A stretch of 64,000 nucleotides of DNA from CAZSSH01 sp964609825 (GTDB lineage Bacteria > Verrucomicrobiota > Lentisphaeria > Victivallales > Victivallaceae), in contig CAZSSH010000010.1 of assembly GCA_964609825.1 (NCBI GenBank), positions 248,001-312,000 of the forward strand, given 5' to 3'. The notes beneath the pieces were generated by a model that was not told the DNA's origin, did no database searches, and saw only the letters and a list, made by a program, of their open reading frames with translations. Positions within the stretch are counted from its first letter, which is position 1; each line of letters starts with the position of its first letter. The position numbers were made by a program, and so were the translations under genes. Shown here piece by piece: positions 8,744 to 18,040 of this stretch.

Positions 8744-10267
8744 ATGAAAAAAATTGCTGAGAGTTTCCTGAAAAACTTAAAAAAATCAGAGTCCGATATC
8801 AAAAAAAATACTTTGTTCGCCGATGACAAGTACTCGATTTACCCCTCGTCCGTCCATAAGCTCGGCGAGTGTGTGGTTGCCGTCGGGCGCGATGACGCGG
8901 CCCGTTTTGTGCTGGTTGTGGCCGACTACCCCAAAGCGTTGCCCGAGGGCTTTGACGGCGAAAAATCGATGCTCTGTGACGGCGGCGTATTGTTGGTCGG
9001 CAAGCTCAATGCTGCCAATGCCAAAGCGTTGCGCAAATATTTCCCGTGGACGGCACCGGTGAGCTTGCGCGAGCGCCGCTCGACGGTCGGCTGCGGTGAC
9101 CGTCTGGGACTGGCCAGTCGCGGCCATATTTTAGCGGCGGCCAAATACAGAGTTTCGCCGGTTCTGGCCCAGCAGTCGATGCGCGAGTTGTCGCTCACCG
9201 GCCGCACTTTTCAAAACGTGGTGGATGACGCTGTGTTTATGGTATTTGAGTCCGATTACCGCGATGGCTTCGGCGCCGACGGCGACCACCTCAAAAAGAT
9301 TGCCGATATTGATGTCGCCCTCACTGCCGGGATGCCGATGATCACCTTGGACTTGTCCGAGGTGATGAATGCGGCGGCCGCCGACTGGAGCGAAAAAGAG
9401 ATTCAAACTGCGTTTGAAGCATTGCCCGACGAGGTCAAAAAACGTGTGATTGCCGAATACGAGGGCAAAACTTTCATCGTCGGCGGCTCCAAAGTGGTGT
9501 TTGACGGTGATTGCGCCCGCCGTTGCGCGGTGATGTACACCAAGGCATTGGATTTTGCGCTTGAAGTTTATCAGTTTTTGAAATCCAAGCGCGGCAACGA
9601 GTTCGATCTCGAGATATCGATCGACGAAACCAGCGCGCCGACGCTTCCCAGCCACCACTTGTTTATCACCCGCGAGTTGCGTAAGCGCCATGTCGAGTTT
9701 TCGTCGCTGGCCCCGCGTTTCATCGGCGAGTTTCAAAAGGCGATCGACTACATCGGCGATCTGGCCGAGTTTGACCGCCAGTTTAAAGTCCATGCCGAAA
9801 TCGCCGCCAACTACGGCAACTATAAAATCTCCGTCCACTCCGGCAGCGACAAATTTGCCGTCTACCCGACCATCGGCCGCGAGACCAAAGGCTATTTGCA
9901 TCTCAAAACCGCCGGCACCAGCTGGCTGGTGGCGGTGGCCGTGATCGCCCAAAAGAATCCGCAGCTTTACCGCGAAATGCACCAACTGGCCTTGGATCAC
10001 TTTGGCGAAATGCTCAAACTCTACCACATCACTGCCGATTTGTCCAAGATCCCGGCCTTGTCAACCTTGAACGATGCCGAGCTGCCCCGATTGATGGAGC
10101 TGCCCGAGGCGCGCCAATTGCTGCACATTACTTACGGTCCTATCCTCAAGAGTGCGTTGCGTGACCGCTTTTTCCACACGCTTTTTATCGAGGAGGACGC
10201 GTATACGCAGGGGATCGAAAAACACTTTGACAAACACCTGTCATTGCTTAATCTGGAAAAGAAATAA
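8744..10267 (+). CDS. uxaE: Tagaturonate/fructuronate epimerase (UxaE family)
   Basis: This 507 aa cytosolic protein resembles the UxaE family, metal-dependent enzymes that interconvert D-tagaturonate and D-fructuronate in hexuronate catabolism, linking galacturonate to the 2-keto-3-deoxygluconate route. Recognisable stretches are FGADGDHLKKIADID (about residues 173-187), SHHLFITRELRKR (about 304-316), SLAPRFIGEFQKAIDYIGDL (about 322-341), HSGSDKFAVYP (about 365-375) and HLKTAGTSWL (about 385-394). Ribosome binding site AAGGA lies upstream of ATG. Its position next to secretion genes is not metabolic; it probably belongs with the wider pectin and glycan theme of the window. Confidence 0.82.
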   Translation: MKKIAESFLKNLKKSESDIKKNTLFADDKYSIYPSSVHKLGECVVAVGRDDAARFVLVVADYPKALPEGFDGEKSMLCDGGVLLVGKLNAANAKALRKYFPWTAPVSLRERRSTVGCGDRLGLASRGHILAAAKYRVSPVLAQQSMRELSLTGRTFQNVVDDAVFMVFESDYRDGFGADGDHLKKIADIDVALTAGMPMITLDLSEVMNAAAADWSEKEIQTAFEALPDEVKKRVIAEYEGKTFIVGGSKVVFDGDCARRCAVMYTKALDFALEVYQFLKSKRGNEFDLEISIDETSAPTLPSHHLFITRELRKRHVEFSSLAPRFIGEFQKAIDYIGDLAEFDRQFKVHAEIAANYGNYKISVHSGSDKFAVYPTIGRETKGYLHLKTAGTSWLVAVAVIAQKNPQLYREMHQLALDHFGEMLKLYHITADLSKIPALSTLNDAELPRLMELPEARQLLHITYGPILKSALRDRFFHTLFIEEDAYTQGIEKHFDKHLSLLNLEKK

Positions 10268-10299
10268 CAACAAAATAACCATATAAAGGACCAAAAAAA

Positions 10300-10650
10300 A
10301 TGAATTATCTCACCATGTTTGCCGATGCCGCTCCCGCTGTTGCCGCCCCTGCCGCCGAAGGCGCCGCCGCCCCCAACCCCTTAATGTCGTTTCTGCCTTT
10401 GATTTTGATCTTTGGCGTTTTTATTTTCTTCACCTTCCGCAGTCAAAAAAAGCAGCAACAAAAGCGCCAGCAAATGCTTGACACCATCACCAAGGGTACC
10501 AAAGTATTGCTCAACAGCGGTATGATCGGGGTCGTCGTTGAAGTCAAAGCCGACAGCTATATCGTCGAAATCGCCGACAAAGTTCGCGTCGAAGTTGTGA
10601 AAGCCGGCGTTGGCGATGTCATGACCGAGAACGCCGCCGAAACCAAATAA
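10300..10650 (+). CDS. yajC: Preprotein translocase accessory subunit YajC
   Basis: This small 116 aa inner-membrane protein has one transmembrane helix (LMSFLPLILIFGVFIFFTF) followed by the YajC signature FRSQKKQQQKRQQM and the beta-rich domain containing GTKVLLNSGMIGVVVEV. An Ala/Pro-rich N-terminal tail (about 25 residues) precedes the helix. YajC associates with SecDF at the Sec translocon. It sits 14 bases before secDF and has a ribosome binding site AAAGGA. Length is typical for the family (about 85-120 aa). Confidence 0.95.
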   Translation: MNYLTMFADAAPAVAAPAAEGAAAPNPLMSFLPLILIFGVFIFFTFRSQKKQQQKRQQMLDTITKGTKVLLNSGMIGVVVEVKADSYIVEIADKVRVEVVKAGVGDVMTENAAETK

Positions 10651-10664
10651 GGAAACGACAATCT

Positions 10665-13253
10665 ATGACTAACCAAAAACCCTTGGCATTGCGTACAGCG
10701 ATTGCGTTGATCGTCATTTTGGTGTTTGCCGCCTCGATGTATCCGCTTGCTCAGCGCAATTTTTATGATGTATTTCACTCAATTTTAAAAGATAAAAAGG
10801 ATCCCGCCGCGGCTTTGGTGATTGCCGAAGCCAAAAAATTGCAGGAGGCCGACAAGCAAATGTATGCCACCCAGGCTATCTTGCAGGTTGCTGACGACAA
10901 GGGGATCGACTTGACCAAGCTCGTCAACGGCAACGATTTGCAGGACAATCGTGACGTCACCAGCTTGATCCGCAAACGCGCTTCGAGCTCGATTCGTCTC
11001 GGCTTGGACCTCAACGGCGGGGTGGAGTTTATTTTGCAGCTGGTACCCGATGAGGAATTTCTCGCCCAGTTTAAAGGCGACGCCTCCGAGGATGTCAAAA
11101 AGAAAATGGCCTCCGAGTATGACCGCTACCGCGACATCGCGATCGAAAACTTGCGTAAACGGCTTGAAACGCAAAAGATTTACGAGGCGGAAATCGCTCC
11201 TACCGGCAGCAGCTATGTCGCCTTGCGCGCCCCCATCGTTGCCAAGGATGAGAAACTCAAGCTCCTTAACTTGATCAAGATGAGTGCCAAGCTCAATTTC
11301 CGCCTGGTTCACCCGGAGAGCGAGGCGGTTTTGGCCGGTTATCCCGCCAACAAAGATACCATCGAGATTCCCTTGGGTTATGAAATTTTGAGCACAGTTA
11401 CCGCCCGCCAGGGGCAGCCGGCGCAGACCGAGTATTATTTGATTGAAACCCATTCGCAGATGAGCGGCAAAGGGGTCTCCGATGCCTTTGCCAGCAAAGA
11501 CGAGTTTGGTCAACGCAAGATTATCCTTCACTTTAACCAGCAGGGCGCTGCCGATTTTGCGCGGGTAACCTCCGAAAACATCGGCCGCAGATTGGCGATT
11601 GTTTTGGACGGCAAACTCTATTGCGCACCTAACATCAAAGACGCGATCGTCGGCGGGCAGGCGGAAATTTCCGGCCAATTCTCCGATGAAGAGTGCAAAA
11701 ATATTTCCGCCGCGCTGGTTTCCGGCAGTTTCCCGTTTCAGATTAAAGTTGACGCTGTGTTTGACACCGACCCCAAACTCGGGGCGGACAACGTCGCCAA
11801 CGGGATTTACGTCGGGATCTTTTCACTGTTGATGGTGGCGGTGTTTATGTGTACGTTTTATCGTTTGGTGGGCCTGGTGGCGACGCTGGCGCTGGCGCTT
11901 AACGTGGTGCTGGTACTGGGGGCTTTGGCCGCCTTTGACGCTACGCTGACGCTGCCCGGGATCGCCGGGATTGTGCTTACCATCGGGATGGCGGTTGACG
12001 CCAACGTGTTGGTGTTTGAGCGCGTCCGTGAGGAACTGCGCTCCGGTAAAAGCTTGCCGATGTCCGTCGACCTCGGGTACGAGCGCGCGTTTTCGGCGGT
12101 GCTTGACGCCAACTTGACGACGCTGATCACCTCGGTGATTTTGATGTTTTTCGGCACCGGCGCCGTCAAAGGGTTTGCGGTGACGCTGAGTATCGGTATT
12201 TTAACGAGCTTGTTTACCGCACTCTTTATTACCCGGCTCTCGTTTGACTATATTTTCCGTTATACGTCATTGACCAAGATTCATATGATGCAATTTTTCC
12301 GCGATACCAAATTTGACTTTTGCGGATCGTTTAAAAAGGCAATCATTGCTTCGCTGACCGCTGTCGTTATTGCATTGGCAATTTTTGCTTATCAGGGCAA
12401 AAATATGCTCGGCGTTGACTTCACCGGCGGTACCATGGTCACCTTTAATTACGAAAAACAAATTTCCCAGCCGGATTTGGAAAAAGCGCTCAAAGATGCG
12501 GGTTATGAGGCATCGGTTACCTATAAGTACAATGCGGGCGCCACGGTCGACAACCGCAAGCTCGAAATTTTGATTCGTACCGACTTGACACAGGCCAATG
12601 CCAGCAACAGCCCCAAGGACAATTTGGCCGAACTGCTCAACAAACAGTTTCCGGATGCCAAATTGGCCGGCGGCCAGGAGGCTACGGTCGGCGGTTTGAT
12701 CGGTAAAGAATTTACCAAATCGGCGTTGATCGCATTGGCGCTGGCGATTTTGGGGATCGGGCTTTACGTTTCCTTACGCTATGAGTTCTCCTATGCATTT
12801 GCGAGTATCGTTGCGTTGATGCATGACTTGGTCATTGTGACCGGCATCTTTGTTCTGATGGGGCGCGATTTGTCGCTGACGGCGGTGGCCGCGCTCTTAA
12901 CTGTGCTTGGTTACTCGATGAACGACACGGTGGTGGTGTTTGACCGTATCCGCGAAAACGTCAAACTCAAGACTTGCAAGGGTTATGCCGAAAATATCAA
13001 TTTGTCACTCAACCAAACCTTGAACCGGACGATTTTGACCAGCTTGACCACTTTTATCGTGGTGCTGATCCTCTTTATCGGCGGCGGGGTGGCGATAAAT
13101 GACTTTGTATTGATTATGATGCTCGGGATCGTGATCGGGACTTACTCCTCGATCTTTATCGCCTCTCCGATTGTTTTGTGGTGGCATGACAAATTCGGGC
13201 TGACTCATGACTATGAGCGCACCGAAATTTTGGAAAAAGTTGAGGACAAATAA
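10665..13253 (+). CDS. secDF: Protein translocase subunit SecDF (fusion)
   Basis: This 862 aa single chain joins SecD and SecF, the proton-driven pulling machine of the Sec translocon. The SecD half shows the first transmembrane helix, SIRLGLDLNGGVEF (about residues 105-118), the P1 periplasmic domain, GGQAEISGQFSDEE, and the six-helix bundle with MAVDANVLVFERVREEL. The SecF half starts near residue 545 with GVDFTGGTMVTF and has SMNDTVVVFDRIREN. SecD and SecF are separate in many bacteria; fusions occur in several phyla, so this is not unusual. It follows yajC and precedes ybaB by 9 bases, presumably one transcript. Confidence 0.96.
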   Translation: MTNQKPLALRTAIALIVILVFAASMYPLAQRNFYDVFHSILKDKKDPAAALVIAEAKKLQEADKQMYATQAILQVADDKGIDLTKLVNGNDLQDNRDVTSLIRKRASSSIRLGLDLNGGVEFILQLVPDEEFLAQFKGDASEDVKKKMASEYDRYRDIAIENLRKRLETQKIYEAEIAPTGSSYVALRAPIVAKDEKLKLLNLIKMSAKLNFRLVHPESEAVLAGYPANKDTIEIPLGYEILSTVTARQGQPAQTEYYLIETHSQMSGKGVSDAFASKDEFGQRKIILHFNQQGAADFARVTSENIGRRLAIVLDGKLYCAPNIKDAIVGGQAEISGQFSDEECKNISAALVSGSFPFQIKVDAVFDTDPKLGADNVANGIYVGIFSLLMVAVFMCTFYRLVGLVATLALALNVVLVLGALAAFDATLTLPGIAGIVLTIGMAVDANVLVFERVREELRSGKSLPMSVDLGYERAFSAVLDANLTTLITSVILMFFGTGAVKGFAVTLSIGILTSLFTALFITRLSFDYIFRYTSLTKIHMMQFFRDTKFDFCGSFKKAIIASLTAVVIALAIFAYQGKNMLGVDFTGGTMVTFNYEKQISQPDLEKALKDAGYEASVTYKYNAGATVDNRKLEILIRTDLTQANASNSPKDNLAELLNKQFPDAKLAGGQEATVGGLIGKEFTKSALIALALAILGIGLYVSLRYEFSYAFASIVALMHDLVIVTGIFVLMGRDLSLTAVAALLTVLGYSMNDTVVVFDRIRENVKLKTCKGYAENINLSLNQTLNRTILTSLTTFIVVLILFIGGGVAINDFVLIMMLGIVIGTYSSIFIASPIVLWWHDKFGLTHDYERTEILEKVEDK

Positions 13254-13262
13254 GGAGCGCCG

Positions 13263-13583
13263 ATGTTTGGTAATTTAGCTGAAATGGCCAAAATGTTGCA
13301 AAAGGCCAAAGACATTCAGGGTAATTTAAAGAAGTTCAAAGAGGAAATGGCACAGGCCGAGTACTCCTCGACCGCCTGCGGCAACAGCGTGCAGGTCACG
13401 GTATCGGGGGACTTCCGGGTCAAGGAAGTTCGGATTTCCGGCAGTGCTGTTGATCCGGAGGTGCTGCAGGCCGAGATCGCGCTGGCGACCAATCAGGCGC
13501 TGGACCTCGCCAAAGCGGCGGCCCAAAGCAAGATGGCCGAGATTACCGGCGGCCTCGGGTTGGATTTGCCCGGTATCTTTTAA
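13263..13583 (+). CDS. ybaB: Nucleoid-associated protein, YbaB/EbfC family
   Basis: This 106 aa protein has the family layout: an N-terminal helix rich in Met, Gln and Lys (LAEMAKMLQKAKDIQGNLKK), a central beta-sheet (VQVTVSGDFRVKEVRISGSAVD) and a C-terminal helix ending in a short hydrophobic tail. YbaB proteins form DNA-binding dimers. Usual partners are dnaX and recR; here it ends a Sec operon instead, which is less common. Ribosome binding site AAGGAGC precedes ATG. Confidence 0.93.
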   Translation: MFGNLAEMAKMLQKAKDIQGNLKKFKEEMAQAEYSSTACGNSVQVTVSGDFRVKEVRISGSAVDPEVLQAEIALATNQALDLAKAAAQSKMAEITGGLGLDLPGIF

Positions 13584-13595
13584 TTGATCCACAAT

Positions 13596-13628
13596 AAGCG
13601 CGAATGCAAATTTCGCGCTTTTTTTATT
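13596..13628 (+). terminator. Rho-independent terminator of yajC-secDF-ybaB
   Basis: A perfect 9 bp stem AAGCGCGAA/TTCGCGCTT with a 7-base loop is followed by a T run. It starts 13 bases after the ybaB stop. Confidence 0.92.
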
Positions 13629-13648
13629 TGGCATGAGGAGATTAGAGT

Positions 13649-15541
13649 ATGAGTTACGACAATTTGATGCTGCAGCGCGAGTACGGTAGTTTGCTGGACG
13701 AGATTTTCCGGCATCGCCGGGAAAAAATCCGCAAGATTGAGAAGCGCGCCAAGGCGGAGGAGTACATCGGCAAAGTGCGCAAAAAAATCATCCGCGCCTT
13801 TGGTGAATTTCCTGAAAAGACCCCGCTCAATGCCAAAGTCGTCGGTACCTTGGAGCATGACGGACTCACGATTGATCGCGTGATTTATGAGAGCTCTCCC
13901 GATTATTATGTGACGGCGCTGTTTTACCGGCCCCAAAATACGACTGGCAAATTGCCCGCCGTGCTGGCCATGTGCGGGCATGCGCAAACAGGAAAACTCT
14001 TTGAGCCCTATCAGACCTTTGCGCAGGGGTTGGCCAAAAAAGGCTTTGCGGTACTGATGTTTGACCCGGTAGCGCAAGGCGAACGACTCCAGTTTGAAAA
14101 AATTCCCAATGCCGAATTTTGCCGCAACAGTTGTGTTTTTGAGCACAACCAGATCGGCAAACAATTGTTGCTCTTCGGCGAAAATATGGGCAATTGTATG
14201 CTCTGGGATGCGATCCGTTCGCTGGATTACTTGTGTACGCACCCGGAGGTGGATACCAAACGGCTGGCGGTCGCAGGCAACTCGGGCGGTGGCACGCTGT
14301 CCGCTTATCTGTGGGCCTTGGACGACCGGCTCAAAACGGCGGCGATCAGCTGTTATATTACCAGCTTTGAGCGCAATTTTGCCAATGAGCTTCCGGTTGA
14401 TGCCGAGCAGATTTTGCCGGGATTGGCTGAGTCCGGGGTGGAAATGGCCGATTTTCTGATCGTCCGCGCGCCCGAGCCGGTGCTGATTTTGGGGCAACAA
14501 AACGATTTCTTTGATGTGCGCGGCACTTTGGAAAGCTATGATGAAGTGCAAAAATTTTACAGTCTCGCGGGCAAGGCGCATGAAGTCAATTTATTTGTCG
14601 GGCCGCAGGGGCACGGGTTGTCGCGCGAAAATCGCGAGGCAATTTACGGCTTTTTGACCGGGCAGCTGCAAGGCGAGGTTGACTGTTCTGAGCCGGAGAT
14701 CAAACTCTTGACCCCCGAGATGGCCAACGTGACCAAAACCGGGCAGGTCGCCGATCTGCGCAATGCGCTCTCGTTGCCCGCCATACTGGCCAAGCGCGCC
14801 GGACGACAAACCAAGTTTGAGCCGGCGGCAATGCGTAAATTTTTGACGCAGTCATTTCAGCTTCCCGCGTATTTTTCCGAAAAAATCGATTACCGGGTAT
14901 TGCGTCCTTGGCGGCAGGGCGACCAATGGTTTTCATGGTTTGCCGTTCCGACGGGCAAGTTTGCCGAGGTCTTTTTGCATACCCAAGGGGAGTGTTATCA
15001 GATCAACCCCGGAGTGCGTGCTAGGTTGTACGTGGCGCATTTGGATGCCGAGTCGGAGCTGAAAGAGTTGACATCGGCGATTCCGTGTTTTGCGTTAGAC
15101 GTGCGCGGCGTCGGCAAAAGTTTGCCGGGGACTTGCGACCGGGATTTACCCGGCGGCTTTTTTGCACTCTACGGCAGCGACTATTTTTATGCATCGGCCG
15201 GGTTGATGCTTAACCATTCGCTTTTGGGCGGCAAAGTCCGCGATGTCTTGACCGCGGCAATGCTGCTTCGGTTGCGCGGTGTCAAAGAGCTGGAGTTGGG
15301 CGGACGCGGCTTGGGCGGGATTGCGGCCGTTTTTGCGGCGTTTCTTTATCCCGACTGGTTCAGTCGTGTGAGTTTGACCGATGTTCCCGAGTCGTATCTC
15401 GACTTGGTGCAGAGCAAAATTTCGCGCCTTCCCCAGTCTTGCTGCCCCTATGGCATGTTGACGCTCGGCGATTTACCTGACTTGTATGCCGCCTTGGGCA
15501 AAAAGCTCGAAAAAAGCGGCAAGTGGAGTTTGATCGTTTAG
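13649..15541 (+). CDS. Double alpha/beta-hydrolase, acetyl xylan esterase-like
   Basis: This 630 aa protein lacks a signal peptide. The first half (about residues 60-345) is an alpha/beta hydrolase with nucleophile elbow GNSGGG (Ser212), an acid candidate in QQNDFFD (Asp286 or Asp289) and His322 in GPQGHGLS. This arrangement and the MCGHAQ and FDPVAQGERLQFE stretches resemble acetyl xylan esterase-related proteins that deacylate glycans. The second half (about 390-625) looks like another hydrolase fold, but its elbow reads GGRGLGG, with glycine (554) where the serine should be, so it is probably non-catalytic. Its stop overlaps the convergent zupT stop by four bases. Confidence 0.75.
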   Translation: MSYDNLMLQREYGSLLDEIFRHRREKIRKIEKRAKAEEYIGKVRKKIIRAFGEFPEKTPLNAKVVGTLEHDGLTIDRVIYESSPDYYVTALFYRPQNTTGKLPAVLAMCGHAQTGKLFEPYQTFAQGLAKKGFAVLMFDPVAQGERLQFEKIPNAEFCRNSCVFEHNQIGKQLLLFGENMGNCMLWDAIRSLDYLCTHPEVDTKRLAVAGNSGGGTLSAYLWALDDRLKTAAISCYITSFERNFANELPVDAEQILPGLAESGVEMADFLIVRAPEPVLILGQQNDFFDVRGTLESYDEVQKFYSLAGKAHEVNLFVGPQGHGLSRENREAIYGFLTGQLQGEVDCSEPEIKLLTPEMANVTKTGQVADLRNALSLPAILAKRAGRQTKFEPAAMRKFLTQSFQLPAYFSEKIDYRVLRPWRQGDQWFSWFAVPTGKFAEVFLHTQGECYQINPGVRARLYVAHLDAESELKELTSAIPCFALDVRGVGKSLPGTCDRDLPGGFFALYGSDYFYASAGLMLNHSLLGGKVRDVLTAAMLLRLRGVKELELGGRGLGGIAAVFAAFLYPDWFSRVSLTDVPESYLDLVQSKISRLPQSCCPYGMLTLGDLPDLYAALGKKLEKSGKWSLIV

Positions 15542-16338
15542 GCCATTGCAAGCACTGCGGCCATGATAAACATCCCGGTGATCAAGCCGTAGATGGTCAA
15601 GTGGTGCTCGCCGTATTGCTCGGCCAGCGGGATCAGCTCGTCAAATGAGATAAATACCATCACTCCCGCCACCGCGGCAAACAATCCGGCCAAAAACAAC
15701 GGCGTGATGAAAGGCATCAAAAAGACCCAGGCAATCACCGCTCCCACCGGCTCAGCCAACCCTGACAAAAATGAGTAATAAAATGCTTTGCGGCGGCTCC
15801 CGGTGGCAAAGTAGATCGGCACCGAGACGGTGATCCCCTCGGGAATATTGTGAATCGCGATCGCGGCAGCGATCGAAATTCCGGTCGTCGGGTTGGTCAA
15901 CGCGGCCGAAAAGGTTGCCATCCCTTCTGGGAAATTGTGTACGCCGATGGCAAGGGCAAACAAGATGCCGCCGCGCATAAGTTTGCGCTTGTTTTTGTGA
16001 TCCATCTCTTCCACTCTGCGGACTTCGTGCGGGTTCTCATAACTTGGCACCAGCCGGTCGATGATCATCGCCACGAGCATCCCGCCAAAAAAGGCGGCGC
16101 TGCCGACCAAACTGCCGTGTTTGCCGTAGGCCTCGGCAAACTGGCGGTTGGCGTCGGCCAATAGCTCCACGAGCGAAATATAGACCATCACCCCGCCGGA
16201 GAGCCCGAGGGTAAAGGCGAGAAACTTTTTATTGGAGTGGTGGCTGAAAAAGGCGAGGCAACTCCCGAATCCGGTGGAGAGCCCGGCGATTAAAGTTAAA
16301 ATAAAGCCGAAAATAATTTTATCGTTGGTGATTTCCAT
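15538..16338 (-). CDS. zupT: ZIP-family divalent metal transporter ZupT
   Basis: This 266 aa protein has about eight transmembrane helices. It has the ZIP metal-site motifs: GVHNFPEGMATF in helix 4 (His, Asn, Glu ligands) and IAIHNIPEGITVSVP in helix 5, separated by a short loop. It has the ZupT length and GSCLAFF opening rather than a eukaryotic ZIP loop. ZupT takes up zinc, iron and other divalent cations. It is a single gene with its own promoter at 16374-16402. Confidence 0.94.
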   Translation of the reverse strand: MEITNDKIIFGFILTLIAGLSTGFGSCLAFFSHHSNKKFLAFTLGLSGGVMVYISLVELLADANRQFAEAYGKHGSLVGSAAFFGGMLVAMIIDRLVPSYENPHEVRRVEEMDHKNKRKLMRGGILFALAIGVHNFPEGMATFSAALTNPTTGISIAAAIAIHNIPEGITVSVPIYFATGSRRKAFYYSFLSGLAEPVGAVIAWVFLMPFITPLFLAGLFAAVAGVMVFISFDELIPLAEQYGEHHLTIYGLITGMFIMAAVLAMA

Positions 16339-16373
16339 AAACGTCCCGGTGAAAGTTGCTTAAGACTGCGGGT

Positions 16374-16402
16374 AATATAACATGCGAGGGTTTGAAATGC
16401 AA
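16374..16402 (-). promoter_or_regulatory. Promoter of zupT
   Basis: On the minus strand, TTGCAT and TATATT boxes are separated by exactly 17 bases and lie 36 bases upstream of the zupT start. The same box pair recurs before other genes in this window. Confidence 0.75.
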
Positions 16403-16498
16403 GTTATATTTAATTTTCCTTTTTTTTCACTCTTAAAAACTTGTTTTTGACCGGTTGCGGCGATAAAGTAAATGACAAATCAACCAAGAGGAGGTCTT

Positions 16499-18040
16499 AT
16501 GATGCGTAAATGGATGTTGGCAATCTTGTCACTCTGGACGGCAGCGGCGTTTGCGGCCGAGGAGAGCGACCGGCCGGAGCCGTTGTCCGAATTCAATTCC
16601 GGCTCAATGAAGTGGTCGCTCAGTCAATACGCTACTCTTAAAGACCAAATTTTAACCGTCAAGGTTCCGGAGCAAGCGACCGGCAAGAGCAACTGGACTT
16701 CGACCGAAATCGACCTCAAACCGTTTCGCAGCCAAACCTTGTGTTTTACCGTCAAGGCGCGCGCGATCAATGTTTCCAAACCCGCTCAAAGCTGGAACGG
16801 GGTCAAATTTATGCTCAACTATCTCCCCGCCGGCGGCACCGAGCGCTGGCATCACCCGAGCAATCTTTTTGGCTCGTTTGAGTGGCAGGAGATCGCCTTT
16901 TCGGCCGGGATCGACGCCAATGCCGATAAGGGGAAACTTATTTTAGGCTTGCAGGACTCCAACGGCGAAGTCGAGTTTGACCTTTCGTCACTCAAAGTTT
17001 ACCGCACCTTTGCGATGGTCAACAGTGACTATGTGGTCAATTACCCCGACCGCATCAAAAATATGCCGTTGCACCGCGGGGTGATGTCGCCCCACACCAT
17101 GACCGAGGACGATTTCAAAACCTTAAAGGCTTGGCATGTCAATTTGATCCGGCTTCAGATTACCCGCTTTTGGGGGCAGTCCGGCACCGACCGCGATTTG
17201 GATGATTACGACAAATGGCTGGGGGAAAAGCTCGACCACCTCGATCAGGTCCTCAAGTGGGCCAATGAGTACGGGATTAAGGTTATCATCGACCTTCATT
17301 CGCCTCCCGGCGGCCGCGACAAAACGCGCGATATGACAATGTTTTACGACAAAAAGTATGCCGACCACTTTATCAAAGTTTGGCAGCGCATTGCCAAGCG
17401 TTACCAGGGCAATCCGGCGGTGTGGGGCTATGACCTCGTCAACGAGCCGGTGCAGAGCCGCCCGGCCAAGTATGATTACTGGACGCTGCAGCGTATGGCC
17501 GCCGAGGCGGTGCGCGAGATTGACCCCGATACTCCGATCATCATCGAGTCCAACGAGTGGGACAGCCCCAACGCGTTTGCCTATTTGCCGCCCTTAAAGA
17601 TGGACAATGTGATCTACCAGGTCCACATGTATATCCCCGGCACCTTTACCCATCAGGGGGTCCACAACACTTTTGGCGAACAATCGAAAAAGGATTTTGT
17701 CACTTATCCGGGGATGATTGAGGGGGCCGAATGGAACATCGATCAGATTCGCAAAGCATTGAAACCGGTGCGCGATTTCCAGCAAAAGCACAATGCGCGG
17801 ATTTTGGTCGGCGAATTCTCCGCCATTGCCTGGGCTCCGGGCGCGGACCAATATTTGCAGGATTGCATCACCGTGTTTGAGGAAAACAACTGGGACTGGA
17901 CTTATCACGCGTTTCGCGAGTGGCCGGGCTGGAGCGTCGAGCACGTAGGGTCCAACCCCGACGATCTTAAGCTCGCCCCGGAGGACACCGCGCGCAAAAA
18001 AGTGCTGCTTAAAGGCTATTTGAAGAACGTCCAACCGTAA
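16499..18040 (+). CDS. Secreted GH5 cellulase-family hydrolase with N-terminal beta-sandwich
   Basis: This 513 aa endoglycanase is predicted. Signal peptide MMRKWMLAILSLWTAAAFAA is followed by a carbohydrate-binding-like beta-sandwich (about residues 30-175) and a GH5 TIM barrel (about 185-510). The barrel shows VNLIRLQITRFW, DLHSPPGGRD, acid/base Glu316 in GYDLVNEP and nucleophile Glu439 in ILVGEFSA. GH5 members attack cellulose, mannan, xyloglucan or other beta-glycans; the subfamily cannot be told by eye. I chose ATG 16499 because a strong GAGGAGG site (about 16488-16494) sits just upstream. An in-frame ATG at 16472 would put that site inside the gene. Overlaps the convergent AraC gene end by 32 bases. 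Confidence 0.88.
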   Translation: MMRKWMLAILSLWTAAAFAAEESDRPEPLSEFNSGSMKWSLSQYATLKDQILTVKVPEQATGKSNWTSTEIDLKPFRSQTLCFTVKARAINVSKPAQSWNGVKFMLNYLPAGGTERWHHPSNLFGSFEWQEIAFSAGIDANADKGKLILGLQDSNGEVEFDLSSLKVYRTFAMVNSDYVVNYPDRIKNMPLHRGVMSPHTMTEDDFKTLKAWHVNLIRLQITRFWGQSGTDRDLDDYDKWLGEKLDHLDQVLKWANEYGIKVIIDLHSPPGGRDKTRDMTMFYDKKYADHFIKVWQRIAKRYQGNPAVWGYDLVNEPVQSRPAKYDYWTLQRMAAEAVREIDPDTPIIIESNEWDSPNAFAYLPPLKMDNVIYQVHMYIPGTFTHQGVHNTFGEQSKKDFVTYPGMIEGAEWNIDQIRKALKPVRDFQQKHNARILVGEFSAIAWAPGADQYLQDCITVFEENNWDWTYHAFREWPGWSVEHVGSNPDDLKLAPEDTARKKVLLKGYLKNVQP

